DNA from: Clostridia bacterium
GTDB taxonomy: Bacteria; Bacillota; Clostridia; Christensenellales; HGM11417
Direction: 5' to 3'
Assembly: GCA_017407365.1 (NCBI GenBank)
Contig: JAFQWR010000268.1
Coordinates: 1 to 18,871 of the forward strand
Length of the DNA stretch: 18,871 nucleotides
The stretch's first letter is position 1; each line of letters opens with the position of its first letter. Of the stretch, positions 7,657 to 15,067 are shown piece by piece. The position numbers were made by a program, and so were the translations under genes. The notes under the pieces were generated by a model. The model had not been told where the DNA came from. It searched no databases and saw nothing but the letters and a program-made list of their open reading frames with translations.

Positions 7657-9330
7657 ATGAAAAAATTATTTTGCTTACTGTTGGCTCTTTCTATGCTTTT
7701 GGGTATTGCTGCTTGCGGAGATACTACCAATAGCGGCGCAATTTCCGAAAAGGATATGGAAAGACCCTCCAAAACGAATCTTGACAGCTTAGACCACAGC
7801 ATGACCACGGACGGTGAAATTTTACCCGCATACGATGAGTCTAAGTGGTATATCAACGAGCTGAAGGACGTTCCCCTTCCCGATCCCCACGTTTATGAGG
7901 AAGACGGCGTATACTACATCTACGGTACCACGGACAGAACGGGGGCAAAGTCTTTTGACTGCTACTACACCACCGACTTCGTAACCTACGAGCTGGAAAG
8001 AAACATCTACACCGTACCTACGAATACCGAATGGGAAAAGCAGGTTTTATTTGCTCCCGAGATGTATTGCTTCGACGGTGAATACTATCTGTATTACAGC
8101 AACGAGCATAAGGCAGGCAGACGTTATCTGACGGTTGTTAAGGGCAGCACTCCCTTAGGACCCTTCGAGCAGATCAACGAAAAGGATGCAAACGGCAAGC
8201 AGGTAAACGGCTTAAAGGCTCCCGTATTCAACGACGGCAAGGGCATGAGCGTTCTCGATCAGACCATCTTTATTGATGACGACGGCGAGATGTATACCTA
8301 TTATGCTGTTTCCGGCTCTACGCAGCACATCGTAGGCTGCAAGATGCTTGACCCCATCACCATCGATTACAGCACCTATAAGCAGATCGTTATCCCCGGC
8401 GAGCTGAACCAGAACACCACGAACACCAAGTTCTTAAGCTGGGAATGCTTCAATGGCTATAACATCGCAGAGGGTCCCTTCATGCTGAAATCGCCCAACG
8501 GCTTCTACTATATGACCTATTCGGTTAACTCGTACGAAAACCGTTATTACAGCATTTGCTATGCTGTAAGCGATTCTCCCTTAGGTACCTTCGAAAAGCC
8601 CTATACGCCCGAGGATAAGCAGGCAGGTAAGCTGTGGACCAACCTTCTGGTAGGCTTCTGCAACGGTAAGATCGGCCCCTCTTTCGAGCAGTGGGAGGGC
8701 TATATGTCCGGTGTTGGTCACCACAGCTTCTTTAAGGTTGGCGATCAGCTGATGATTGCTTACCACGCACACAGAAACCGCAAGGATCATACCCAGGGTC
8801 GTGCTCTGGCAATCGATTACCTCTATTTTGATGAGGATGGTGTACCCATTGTTCACGGACCCTCGTATTCCGTTCAGCCCTTACCTGAGGATGTCAGCGG
8901 CTATACCAATATCGCTCTGAACGCTACGGTTAAGGTTGTTAACGTTGAAAATGCTGCTGCAATCAATGATAACTACATTGAGCAGGATTATTTCAGCGGT
9001 GAGCCCTCTACGGAGGTTACCTTAAAGGCCGGTAAGTCTTATATCGAGCTCGTTTTCGATAAGGAATACGAGATCGGCGGCATCATGGTATTCAACAGCG
9101 CTTGGTACGATAAGGCACTTTTCGAGATTGATTTTATCAATTTCTTCAACGACAACGTTCTCTTTAACGTTGGCTTCCCGCTCTGCTACATCAATGAGGA
9201 GAAGGAATTTATCTATCCTTGCAGCGCATTTACCGCAGAGTTTGATGACATCAAGGCAAAGCGTGTACTTCTGGCCTTCAACACGGCTGATGACGTACGT
9301 ATCAATGAAATCAAGGTCTTAGGAAAATAA
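7657..9330 (+). CDS. GH43 lipoprotein with C-terminal beta-sandwich domain (second paralogue)
   Basis: The 557-residue lipoprotein has a lipobox G-I-A-A-C (Cys20). It is collinear with the preceding gene along its whole length, sharing blocks such as E-G-P-F-M-L-K-S-P-N-G, C-Y-A-V-S-D-S-P-L-G and A-Y/G-Y-H-A-H-R-N-R. Catalytic acids are Asp76 (P-L-P-D-P-H), Asp201 (V-L-D-Q-T-I-F) and Glu272 (I-A-E-G-P-F). The catalytic domain spans about 68-410 and the accessory sandwich about 415-557, again starting N-I-A-L-N-A-T-V. The pair arose by tandem duplication followed by divergence, which suggests complementary specificities on the same polymer. AAGGAG at 7646-7651 supports the start. The 48-nt gap before it is longer than most in the locus and holds two overlapping hairpins. 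The gene ends in a 14-bp sequence that is tandemly duplicated just after its stop. GH43 assignment is secure; the linkage cleaved is not determined. Confidence 0.88.
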   Translation: MKKLFCLLLALSMLLGIAACGDTTNSGAISEKDMERPSKTNLDSLDHSMTTDGEILPAYDESKWYINELKDVPLPDPHVYEEDGVYYIYGTTDRTGAKSFDCYYTTDFVTYELERNIYTVPTNTEWEKQVLFAPEMYCFDGEYYLYYSNEHKAGRRYLTVVKGSTPLGPFEQINEKDANGKQVNGLKAPVFNDGKGMSVLDQTIFIDDDGEMYTYYAVSGSTQHIVGCKMLDPITIDYSTYKQIVIPGELNQNTTNTKFLSWECFNGYNIAEGPFMLKSPNGFYYMTYSVNSYENRYYSICYAVSDSPLGTFEKPYTPEDKQAGKLWTNLLVGFCNGKIGPSFEQWEGYMSGVGHHSFFKVGDQLMIAYHAHRNRKDHTQGRALAIDYLYFDEDGVPIVHGPSYSVQPLPEDVSGYTNIALNATVKVVNVENAAAINDNYIEQDYFSGEPSTEVTLKAGKSYIELVFDKEYEIGGIMVFNSAWYDKALFEIDFINFFNDNVLFNVGFPLCYINEEKEFIYPCSAFTAEFDDIKAKRVLLAFNTADDVRINEIKVLGK

Positions 9331-9344
9331 TCTTAGGAAAATAA
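9317..9344 (+). repeat. 14-bp perfect tandem duplication across the stop codon
   Basis: TCTTAGGAAAATAA occurs at 9317-9330 and again, without a gap, at 9331-9344. The first copy encodes the last residues and TAA of the second GH43 paralogue. The second is noncoding and ends just before the ribosome site of the next gene. This is the pattern expected of a slipped-strand duplication. Confidence 0.95.
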
Positions 9345-9356
9345 GAGGTGAACTCT

Positions 9357-11138
9357 ATGAAAAAAATTCTGATTTCGGTTTTGTTAATGGTTTGCTTGCT
9401 GATGAGCGCAGTTGCTTGCGGCGATAAGCCTGATAACAACAACAATCTTCCTACCGAGGATAACAAAATCCATCTGTATATCCTTACCGGTCAGAGCGGC
9501 GCGCGCGGCAAGGCTGTGAACACCGACCTTTCTGAGGAACAGAAGGAAACCAACTACGATGTGGATATCATTGCAGAGGGCTTAATGATGCCTCAGCTGA
9601 ACCGCATCCCCGAAACCATTTCCGATACTGCTGCAATCGAATTCCTGGAGCCCGGCTTCGGTGATTCTACCGCAGAATTCGGCCCCGAGCTTGGCATGGG
9701 CGAAACGCTTGCCAGCCGCTTCCCCAAGGATGGCGATACCTATAAGTCGGTAATCGTGAAGTACACCGCTTGCGGTTCTACCTTTACCGATCACTGGTAT
9801 TCCAAATCCATGATCGAGGACGAAGAGGTTGCTGCAAGCCTGCAGCTTGCTCAGATGCGTGAAAACCCCAAGACGGGCGAAATGACCGGCCCCCTTACCA
9901 ACAACCTGTATCAGCTGATTGACCGTGCAATCGAAATTCTCGAGGCAGAGGGTTACGAAACGGTAATCGACGGCGCTGCATTCGTGCACGGCGAGCAGGA
10001 TGCGAAGTTTGATGTAAATATGCAGATCTACGAAAAGGCTCTGGAATATTTCATCACCGACCTTCGTGAATATGTTGGCGTGAACAATCTGCCCGTAGTA
10101 GTAACCGAGGCTCTCACGAACAGTGCAAACTATTCTAACGAGCTCCGTGCCATCCAGAAGCGTATTGCAGATAAGATGAGCGGTGTTTCCTTAGTACCCG
10201 CTACCGATCTGTATACCAACACCTTCGAGCCCTGGCACTTTGGCGCAGAAAGCAACTTTGTTTTAGGTAACCGTATTGCAGCTGAAATCATTTCGCTCAA
10301 CGATACCAGAAAGGTTGAAGCGTTCGAGGATGTTACCGTTCAGGTTCCCACCGCTCAGGTTACTCTTCCCGCATATCTGAAGGCTACCTTCACCAACGGC
10401 TACACCGGCTACGTTAAGGTAACCTACACCGGCACCTACGACGAAAAGACGCTCGGTCAGCAGACCGTTCCCTTTACGGCAGACCTCGGCGAAGGCAAAT
10501 ACGAGGGCGCATTAAAGGTAAACGTTGTTGCTGAGCCCTTTGTAGACGGCATTCTGAACGAGTATGCAAACGTGAAGAAAAACACCGTTGCAGGCATCGG
10601 TGACATCTACGTTGTAAGAGGCGCTACCGGTCTTTATATCGCTGCTGATATCAAGGATACCACCCTCCGTACCGACGGTGAATCCTGGAAGGTAGGCGAT
10701 ATGGGTCAGTCGGGCGTAAACGATGACTTCCAGGTGTTCGTTGCTACCACTTCGGCTGATACCCGTATGACGCTTTGCTTAAGCGCTGCAAATCTGCTCC
10801 GTGTATACAAGCCCGGAACGGCAGCTTCTGCGTTTACCCCTGCAAACAATATGGTTTATCTGGGTACGCTGAATAACTATAAGTATCACGTAACCACCTA
10901 TGGCATTGCTAACGATGAAAATCAGGCTTCTGAGGGCTTTGTATTAGAGATGTTCGTTTCTTACGAGGATCTTGGTGTAAGCGTTCCCTCCGATATCATG
11001 CTTTGCTTCCTGTATAGCGATGTTTCTGTTGAAAACGGCAAGAAGGTAATCAATAATGTATATTACAGCAAGAACGAGGTTGCAAATCCTGAAACGGATA
11101 TCGCAAACTACATCTCGAGCTGTGATATGATCAGATAA
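9357..11138 (+). CDS. SGNH-type esterase (SASA/CE6-like) lipoprotein with Ig-like and CBM9-like C-terminal domains
   Basis: Start ATG 9357 is chosen because AGAGGTG at 9344-9350 lies about 6 nt upstream; an in-frame GTG at 9348 overlaps that site. The 593-residue product has a lipoprotein signal (A-V-A-C, Cys21). The esterase domain spans about 36-315: nucleophile Ser47 in T-G-Q-S-G-A-R-G, F-G-P-E-L-G at 108-113, K-Y-T-A-C-G-S near 135-141, H-G-E-Q-D-A at 211-216 and His294 in E-P-W-H. This order is that of the sialate O-acetylesterase/acetylxylan esterase fold. A Big_4-like Ig domain (about 320-390) and a CBM9-like domain (about 394-593, starting V-D-G-I-L-N-E) follow. Likely role is removal of acetyl groups from the polysaccharide. 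Several active-site positions deviate from the usual GQSN, WxQGE and DxxH, so activity or specificity may be altered. Confidence 0.78.
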   Translation: MKKILISVLLMVCLLMSAVACGDKPDNNNNLPTEDNKIHLYILTGQSGARGKAVNTDLSEEQKETNYDVDIIAEGLMMPQLNRIPETISDTAAIEFLEPGFGDSTAEFGPELGMGETLASRFPKDGDTYKSVIVKYTACGSTFTDHWYSKSMIEDEEVAASLQLAQMRENPKTGEMTGPLTNNLYQLIDRAIEILEAEGYETVIDGAAFVHGEQDAKFDVNMQIYEKALEYFITDLREYVGVNNLPVVVTEALTNSANYSNELRAIQKRIADKMSGVSLVPATDLYTNTFEPWHFGAESNFVLGNRIAAEIISLNDTRKVEAFEDVTVQVPTAQVTLPAYLKATFTNGYTGYVKVTYTGTYDEKTLGQQTVPFTADLGEGKYEGALKVNVVAEPFVDGILNEYANVKKNTVAGIGDIYVVRGATGLYIAADIKDTTLRTDGESWKVGDMGQSGVNDDFQVFVATTSADTRMTLCLSAANLLRVYKPGTAASAFTPANNMVYLGTLNNYKYHVTTYGIANDENQASEGFVLEMFVSYEDLGVSVPSDIMLCFLYSDVSVENGKKVINNVYYSKNEVANPETDIANYISSCDMIR

Positions 11139-11175
11139 TTTTGGTCTCTTTATATTCATTATAAAAACAAAAAAA

Positions 11176-11181
11176 AGGAGG
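11176..11181 (+). promoter_or_regulatory. Very strong Shine-Dalgarno site for the 893-residue lipoprotein
   Basis: AGGAGG lies 7 nt before ATG 11189, within an A-rich, unstructured leader (ACAAAAAAAAGGAGG). It is the best ribosome site in the locus and suggests high translation of this gene. Confidence 0.85.
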
Positions 11182-11188
11182 TTTTAAA

Positions 11189-13870
11189 ATGAAAAAGAGA
11201 TTTTTTGCGTTACTCGTACTGTGTATCGCTTTAGTCGCATCGCTGGGTCTCAGCGCTTGCGTTAAGCCCGATTCCGGTATCACCGTAACTCTTTCGGGTT
11301 ATACCGAGACCACCGTATTTGATGGCTCCAGAGTAACTCTGAAAGCAACTGTAGAAGGCGAAATGGAGGGTATGACCGGTAAGGTTACCTGGGCTACCTC
11401 TGACGCAGACGTTGCTAAGGTAACGAACGGCGTTGTTGCTTTCCAGAAGGTAGCAGAAGATAAGACCGTTACCATCACGGCAACCAGCAGAGACGATACG
11501 TCCAAGTCGGCTTCCGTAGAGTTTACGGTTACCCACTGCATGCTCGATCTGAACAACTCCCGCGGTATCGCTGATTCCTCGCTGTTCATCACCGAGGGCT
11601 CCATCATGACCGAAACTGCTGATACGGCAATCCTTTTCTCTGACGTATACGGCACGAAGTGGTACGTTGAAGCTGCTATCAGCATTGAAGAGCAGGACGA
11701 AACGGATGACTATCCCAAGATTGGTATCATGACCGGTAGCGATGCAAACGGTTACTGGAATGGTAGCACGGCTGAAAACAGAGTGAAGAACTTATTCTTC
11801 TATGTTGACTCCCAGAGAGCAGGCGCAAGCACCGGTTGGGTTAACTTCAACTTAGTTGGCCAGAACGGTGAAGGCACCGACTGGTCTTGGGGCAACCAGA
11901 AGGGTGGCTTCGGTGTTACCTCCGCTAACAAGATGGAAATGTACACCGCTTACAGAATGGGTCTGTTAAGAGACGGCACCACCTACTACCTCTTCGCACA
12001 GGACGGCGAAGGCATGAAGTGCTACAAGAAGGTTGAATATACCGACATCGCAGCTGACGAACCCACCTATGCTTGGATCGGCGGCTGGAAGACCGGTATG
12101 ACCGTTTCCGGTTTCAACTATGCAATTGGCGACGCTGTAGATGCTTACTACGCAACCCCCAACAACCTTGAACTTGCAGAAGAAAAGGCAATCGTATTCA
12201 GCGGCAACACCTATCAGATTGACGTTACTGCTGACGTTGTTAACTTCAACAAGGCAGGTCTTTCCTATGAGGTAGCTGATCCCTCCGTTTGCACCGTAGA
12301 TGCTAACGGTCTGCTCACCGCAGCTGACATCCAAGGCGCTGCTTCCACCACCGTTACCGTTGCTTACGGCGAGGTTGAGGTTCAGTTAGAGGTTCTCGTT
12401 TCTGACGATCCCACCATCAACGTTGTATTAGACGGTAAGGCAGAAGACGAGTTATGGTCTGCTGACGTTATGGCTAAGCCCGTAACCATTTCCAGCGCAA
12501 AGGCAACCTTAAATGTATATGCTTCCCGCAATGCATTAGGTATCTACTTCTTCGTTAAGTACGAAACTCCCTCCTCGTTTGCAGCAGCTTCTAACTGGTG
12601 GGAAGGCGACAACTTCGAGCTGAGATTGTTAGACGTTAACGGTCTGCTTGAAAACGCAACTGAGGTTTCCCTCAACTCCGGTAATAAGGCTCAGTACTGG
12701 GCTTCCTCCTACCGCGGTGGCAACCACAACTTCACCGATGGCTTCATCACGAACCCCGCATTAAATGCAGAAACCAATCTGTATGAAATCAATTTCGAAA
12801 TGTTCGTTTCCTATGCTTTCTGTGGCATTTCCGCTAACGATTACGTAGGCTTCCACTTCGGTGCTAACCCCGGTGGCAACGCTTGGTTCAACAGCAATGG
12901 CTGGGGCAACAACGATATTGCTGCTAACTACAAGATCACTGCAGACGGTATCGTAGATAAGCTCGATCCCGAAACCTGCGGTCACTACTATATCTGGAAT
13001 GAGACCAAGGCTCCTACCTGTACCGTTCCCGGTGAAGAAACCGGTACGTGTAAGCTTTGCGATGGTACCACTACCAGAGAGATTCCCGTAAGCGAAGATC
13101 ACGTTGCTGATATGAATACGCTCGAAGTAACTCAGCCTTCTACCTGCGTAACCGCCGGTAAGGCAGTTGCTAAGTGCACGGGCTACGATGTATGTGGCGG
13201 CACCGTTATCGTTGATCTGCCCATCGACGTTACCAACCACGAGGCTTGGGACGCAGCGCAGGGCAAGTGCACCAAGTGCGGCTCCTATGAAGAAACCTAT
13301 GCTGAACCCATCCTGTATGACCGTTGGAATGCAGGCGGCTGGGGTGGTGTCGGCGATTGGCACTATTTCGCTATGGGCTTAGCTGGTGATTTCGAGGTTA
13401 CCGTTTCCTACGATCTGCAGGTTAACGATCCCAATGGTGGCTGGTGGAAGGGTATTCTCCCTGTTGTTCAGGAAGAGCTTCCCGCAGGCGCTGAGGGTGA
13501 AGGCTCCTGCTGGGTAACCCGTCTCGACTGGTGGGGCTGGTGCGATCAGTGGCAGTCCGCTTCTCCCTTAGGTAACTATGACAATACCGCTGAGTTCAGA
13601 CTTGGCGATTGGGGCGAGGCCAACAACGCTATGTACGTTCCTGTTGTTGCTGATTGCTCGATAGTATGGACCTGCAAGAGAGAAGGCACCACTGTTACCA
13701 ATAGCTTTGTAATCGTTGCTAATGGCGAATCCGAATACAAGGGTCGTACCTTCAACTTCTGGTCCAAGCTGAAAAACGTTGATCTTTCCAAGAAGCTCAG
13801 CGTAGCATTCTCCGGCGAATTTGCAAAGGCAACCATTAAGTCTGTTAAGGTTGATGCAAAGATGATCTAA
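11189..13870 (+). CDS. Large non-catalytic multidomain surface lipoprotein (Ig-like, concanavalin-like, CBM9-like, Cys-repeat domains)
   Basis: The 893-residue protein has a lipoprotein signal (L-S-A-C, Cys24). Domains read from sequence are: a Big_2-type Ig domain about 30-115 (with V-T-W-A-T-S-D), a Trp/Gly-rich beta-sandwich about 118-322, a second Big_2-like domain about 325-405 (V-A-D-P-S-V-C-T-V-D-A-N-G-L-L-T), and a CBM9-like domain about 410-595 (V-L-D-G-K-A-E-D-E-L-W). A cysteine-repeat linker about 597-697 has C-x-x-C at 621/624 and 694/697, a C-x5-C at 663/669, and single Cys at 597, 611 and 653. A second Trp-rich beta domain covers about 705-893. No catalytic family is recognised. 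It probably binds the polysaccharide or the cell wall and presents it to the flanking hydrolases. Cys pairs may bind metal or form disulfides. The first and last beta domains look alike in composition. Function is inferred from architecture and location. Confidence 0.72.
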   Translation: MKKRFFALLVLCIALVASLGLSACVKPDSGITVTLSGYTETTVFDGSRVTLKATVEGEMEGMTGKVTWATSDADVAKVTNGVVAFQKVAEDKTVTITATSRDDTSKSASVEFTVTHCMLDLNNSRGIADSSLFITEGSIMTETADTAILFSDVYGTKWYVEAAISIEEQDETDDYPKIGIMTGSDANGYWNGSTAENRVKNLFFYVDSQRAGASTGWVNFNLVGQNGEGTDWSWGNQKGGFGVTSANKMEMYTAYRMGLLRDGTTYYLFAQDGEGMKCYKKVEYTDIAADEPTYAWIGGWKTGMTVSGFNYAIGDAVDAYYATPNNLELAEEKAIVFSGNTYQIDVTADVVNFNKAGLSYEVADPSVCTVDANGLLTAADIQGAASTTVTVAYGEVEVQLEVLVSDDPTINVVLDGKAEDELWSADVMAKPVTISSAKATLNVYASRNALGIYFFVKYETPSSFAAASNWWEGDNFELRLLDVNGLLENATEVSLNSGNKAQYWASSYRGGNHNFTDGFITNPALNAETNLYEINFEMFVSYAFCGISANDYVGFHFGANPGGNAWFNSNGWGNNDIAANYKITADGIVDKLDPETCGHYYIWNETKAPTCTVPGEETGTCKLCDGTTTREIPVSEDHVADMNTLEVTQPSTCVTAGKAVAKCTGYDVCGGTVIVDLPIDVTNHEAWDAAQGKCTKCGSYEETYAEPILYDRWNAGGWGGVGDWHYFAMGLAGDFEVTVSYDLQVNDPNGGWWKGILPVVQEELPAGAEGEGSCWVTRLDWWGWCDQWQSASPLGNYDNTAEFRLGDWGEANNAMYVPVVADCSIVWTCKREGTTVTNSFVIVANGESEYKGRTFNFWSKLKNVDLSKKLSVAFSGEFAKATIKSVKVDAKMI

Positions 13871-13896
13871 TCGATCGAATTAGATATTGATTTTTA

Positions 13897-13934
13897 GGTG
13901 GCTTTCGGTTGGAGTATTCCAATCGGAAGCTGCC
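13897..13934 (+). promoter_or_regulatory. Long RNA hairpin with four G-U wobbles after the multidomain lipoprotein gene
   Basis: Bases 13897-13913 pair with 13918-13934 as a continuous 17-bp stem closed by a GTAT loop. Four pairs are G-U, possible only in plus-strand RNA; the same positions would be A-C mismatches in minus-strand RNA. TTTTT before (13891-13895) and A residues after (13936-13940) could extend the stem past one mismatch. There is no following U-tract, so it is not a simple terminator. A 3' mRNA stabiliser or processing element is inferred. Confidence 0.65.
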
Positions 13935-13951
13935 AAAAAAAGAGACAAAAA

Positions 13952-13987
13952 AAGAGGTTGCTCTTTTGGGTAACCTCTTATTTCTTA
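13952..13987 (+). terminator. Possible weak or leaky intrinsic terminator
   Basis: AAGAGGTTGCTC (13952-13963) pairs with GGGTAACCTCTT (13968-13979) around TTTT, 12 bp with two wobbles. The stem is preceded by an A-tract and followed by ATTTCTT, an imperfect U-tract. Placed between the highly translated lipoprotein gene and the next esterase, it could reduce downstream transcription without ending it. Confidence 0.5.
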
Positions 13988-14017
13988 AAACTCGCGGCGG
14001 TTGCCGTTACCTTATTC

Positions 14018-14023
14018 AGGGAG
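14018..14023 (+). promoter_or_regulatory. Ribosome binding site deciding the start of the second esterase
   Basis: AGGGAG lies 8 nt before ATG 14032, which begins a proper lipoprotein signal peptide. ATG 14026 is too close, and the longer open frame back to 13909 would have to be translated through the two hairpins. Confidence 0.75.
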
Positions 14024-14031
14024 ATATGATT

Positions 14032-14940
14032 ATGAAAAAATTCTTAGGTTTGATTCTTGCAACCGTTTTACTTATTTCGTGCATGCTGCTTGGCGCGTGC
14101 GGAGAAACGAATAATCCCCAGGATTCCGACAAGGGAATCAACGTCGTTCTGTTATGCGGTCAGTCTAATGCAGAGGGGCATACCCACATTTCTGCGCTTC
14201 AGCTCACCGGGCCTACCTTCTACAACAAGTATCTGGCAGGCAATTCCAAAACGATGATTACTTATAACTGTGATTTTGAAAAATACATCAGCGAGGGCTT
14301 CCGCCCCGTTGCTCTTGGTATGGGCTTCAATGCCTCCCGCTTTGGACCGGAAATCGGTATGGCAGAGGTTTTTGATTCCTTAGATAACGAACGCCCCATC
14401 TACATCATCAAGTACACGGCAGGCGGCACCAATCTCGCTGCGCAGTGGCGTCCCGAAAGTGCAGGCGGCGGCAGCAACAACCTGTTTTATAAGATGATTG
14501 ACTATGCGTATGCGCAGTTAGAGGCGCTTGTTGCGCTTGGTTATACCCCCTACGTTAAGGCCTTCTGCTGGATGCAGGGCGAGGCAGACAGTATGTCTGA
14601 CCTGCAAACGGAAAAATACGCCGAATACGAGGAGTTTTTATTCCAGGATATCGCCACCTACTTTGACCCCTACACCGAATCTGCGGAAGAGGGCATCAAG
14701 ATGATCGATGCAGGCATTTCCAGCTGCATCACGTGGAAGAATTACGAGGAAATAAACAAAGCCAAAAAAGCAAACGTAAATAGCGATACGGCAAACCGTG
14801 CCTACATCGATACGCTCGATCTTGCTTTCTTAAACGAGCCCTTCAATGCGCCCGATCACTTCCACTACGATTCTCTTGCGATGATTGAGCTTGGCAGAAG
14901 ATTTGCTCAGGCGATTGTGAATTTTGACGTGTTGGTATAA
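14032..14940 (+). CDS. SGNH-type acetylesterase lipoprotein (SASA/CE6-like)
   Basis: The 302-residue product has a lipoprotein signal (L-G-A-C, Cys23). It shows the complete sialate O-acetylesterase/CE6 pattern: nucleophile Ser45 in C-G-Q-S-N-A-E-G, F-G-P-E-I-G at 104-109, K-Y-T-A-G-G-T near 127-133, W-M-Q-G-E-A-D at 180-186, and the D-x-x-H dyad Asp275/His278 in P-D-H-F-H. All expected positions are present, in contrast to the larger esterase upstream. It is a single-domain enzyme acting at the cell surface, probably removing acetyl groups from xylan- or pectin-type polysaccharide so that the glycosidases can act. It stands 161 nt after the multidomain lipoprotein gene, behind two RNA hairpins, so its expression may be set apart from the upstream genes. 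The precise acyl substrate is unknown. Confidence 0.85.
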   Translation: MKKFLGLILATVLLISCMLLGACGETNNPQDSDKGINVVLLCGQSNAEGHTHISALQLTGPTFYNKYLAGNSKTMITYNCDFEKYISEGFRPVALGMGFNASRFGPEIGMAEVFDSLDNERPIYIIKYTAGGTNLAAQWRPESAGGGSNNLFYKMIDYAYAQLEALVALGYTPYVKAFCWMQGEADSMSDLQTEKYAEYEEFLFQDIATYFDPYTESAEEGIKMIDAGISSCITWKNYEEINKAKKANVNSDTANRAYIDTLDLAFLNEPFNAPDHFHYDSLAMIELGRRFAQAIVNFDVLV

Positions 14941-14984
14941 CGGATAAATAGGCAGCTTTACAGCGATGAAACGATGAAAATCTG

Positions 14985-15040
14985 TGCATCCTATTGTGCG
15001 GGAATGACTTTTTCAAGAGTCTTGCAATGCGCAGGATGCA
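14985..15040 (+). repeat. Imperfect inverted repeat in the leader of the GH2 gene
   Basis: TGCATCCT (14985-14992) is the reverse complement of AGGATGCA (15033-15040). Inside it ATTG (14993-14996) matches CAAT (15025-15028), and GACT (15006-15009) matches AGTC (15018-15021). Together these give a long interrupted hairpin ending about 15 nt before the ribosome site. No U-tract follows. It may be a structured leader or an operator. The rest of the 127-nt gap shows nothing else convincing. Confidence 0.5.
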
Positions 15041-15067
15041 TCAAATACAATCTGAAAGGTGATGAAT

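Noticed and set aside
11141..11165. TTGGTC ... TATAAA as a promoter before the multidomain lipoprotein gene
   Set aside because: The spacing is only 13 nt, too short for a sigma-A promoter. The AT-rich leader explains the resemblance.
13909..14031. In-frame N-terminal extension of the second esterase starting at 13909
   Set aside because: It would be translated through two RNA hairpins and would bury the lipoprotein signal peptide. AGGGAG plus ATG 14032 gives a standard lipoprotein start.
15022..15051. Possible promoter TTGCAA - 18 nt - TACAAT before the GH2 gene
   Set aside because: Initiation would fall at about 15056-15060, inside the ribosome site, leaving almost no leader. The -35 also sits in the inverted repeat. 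Kept only as a weak possibility.
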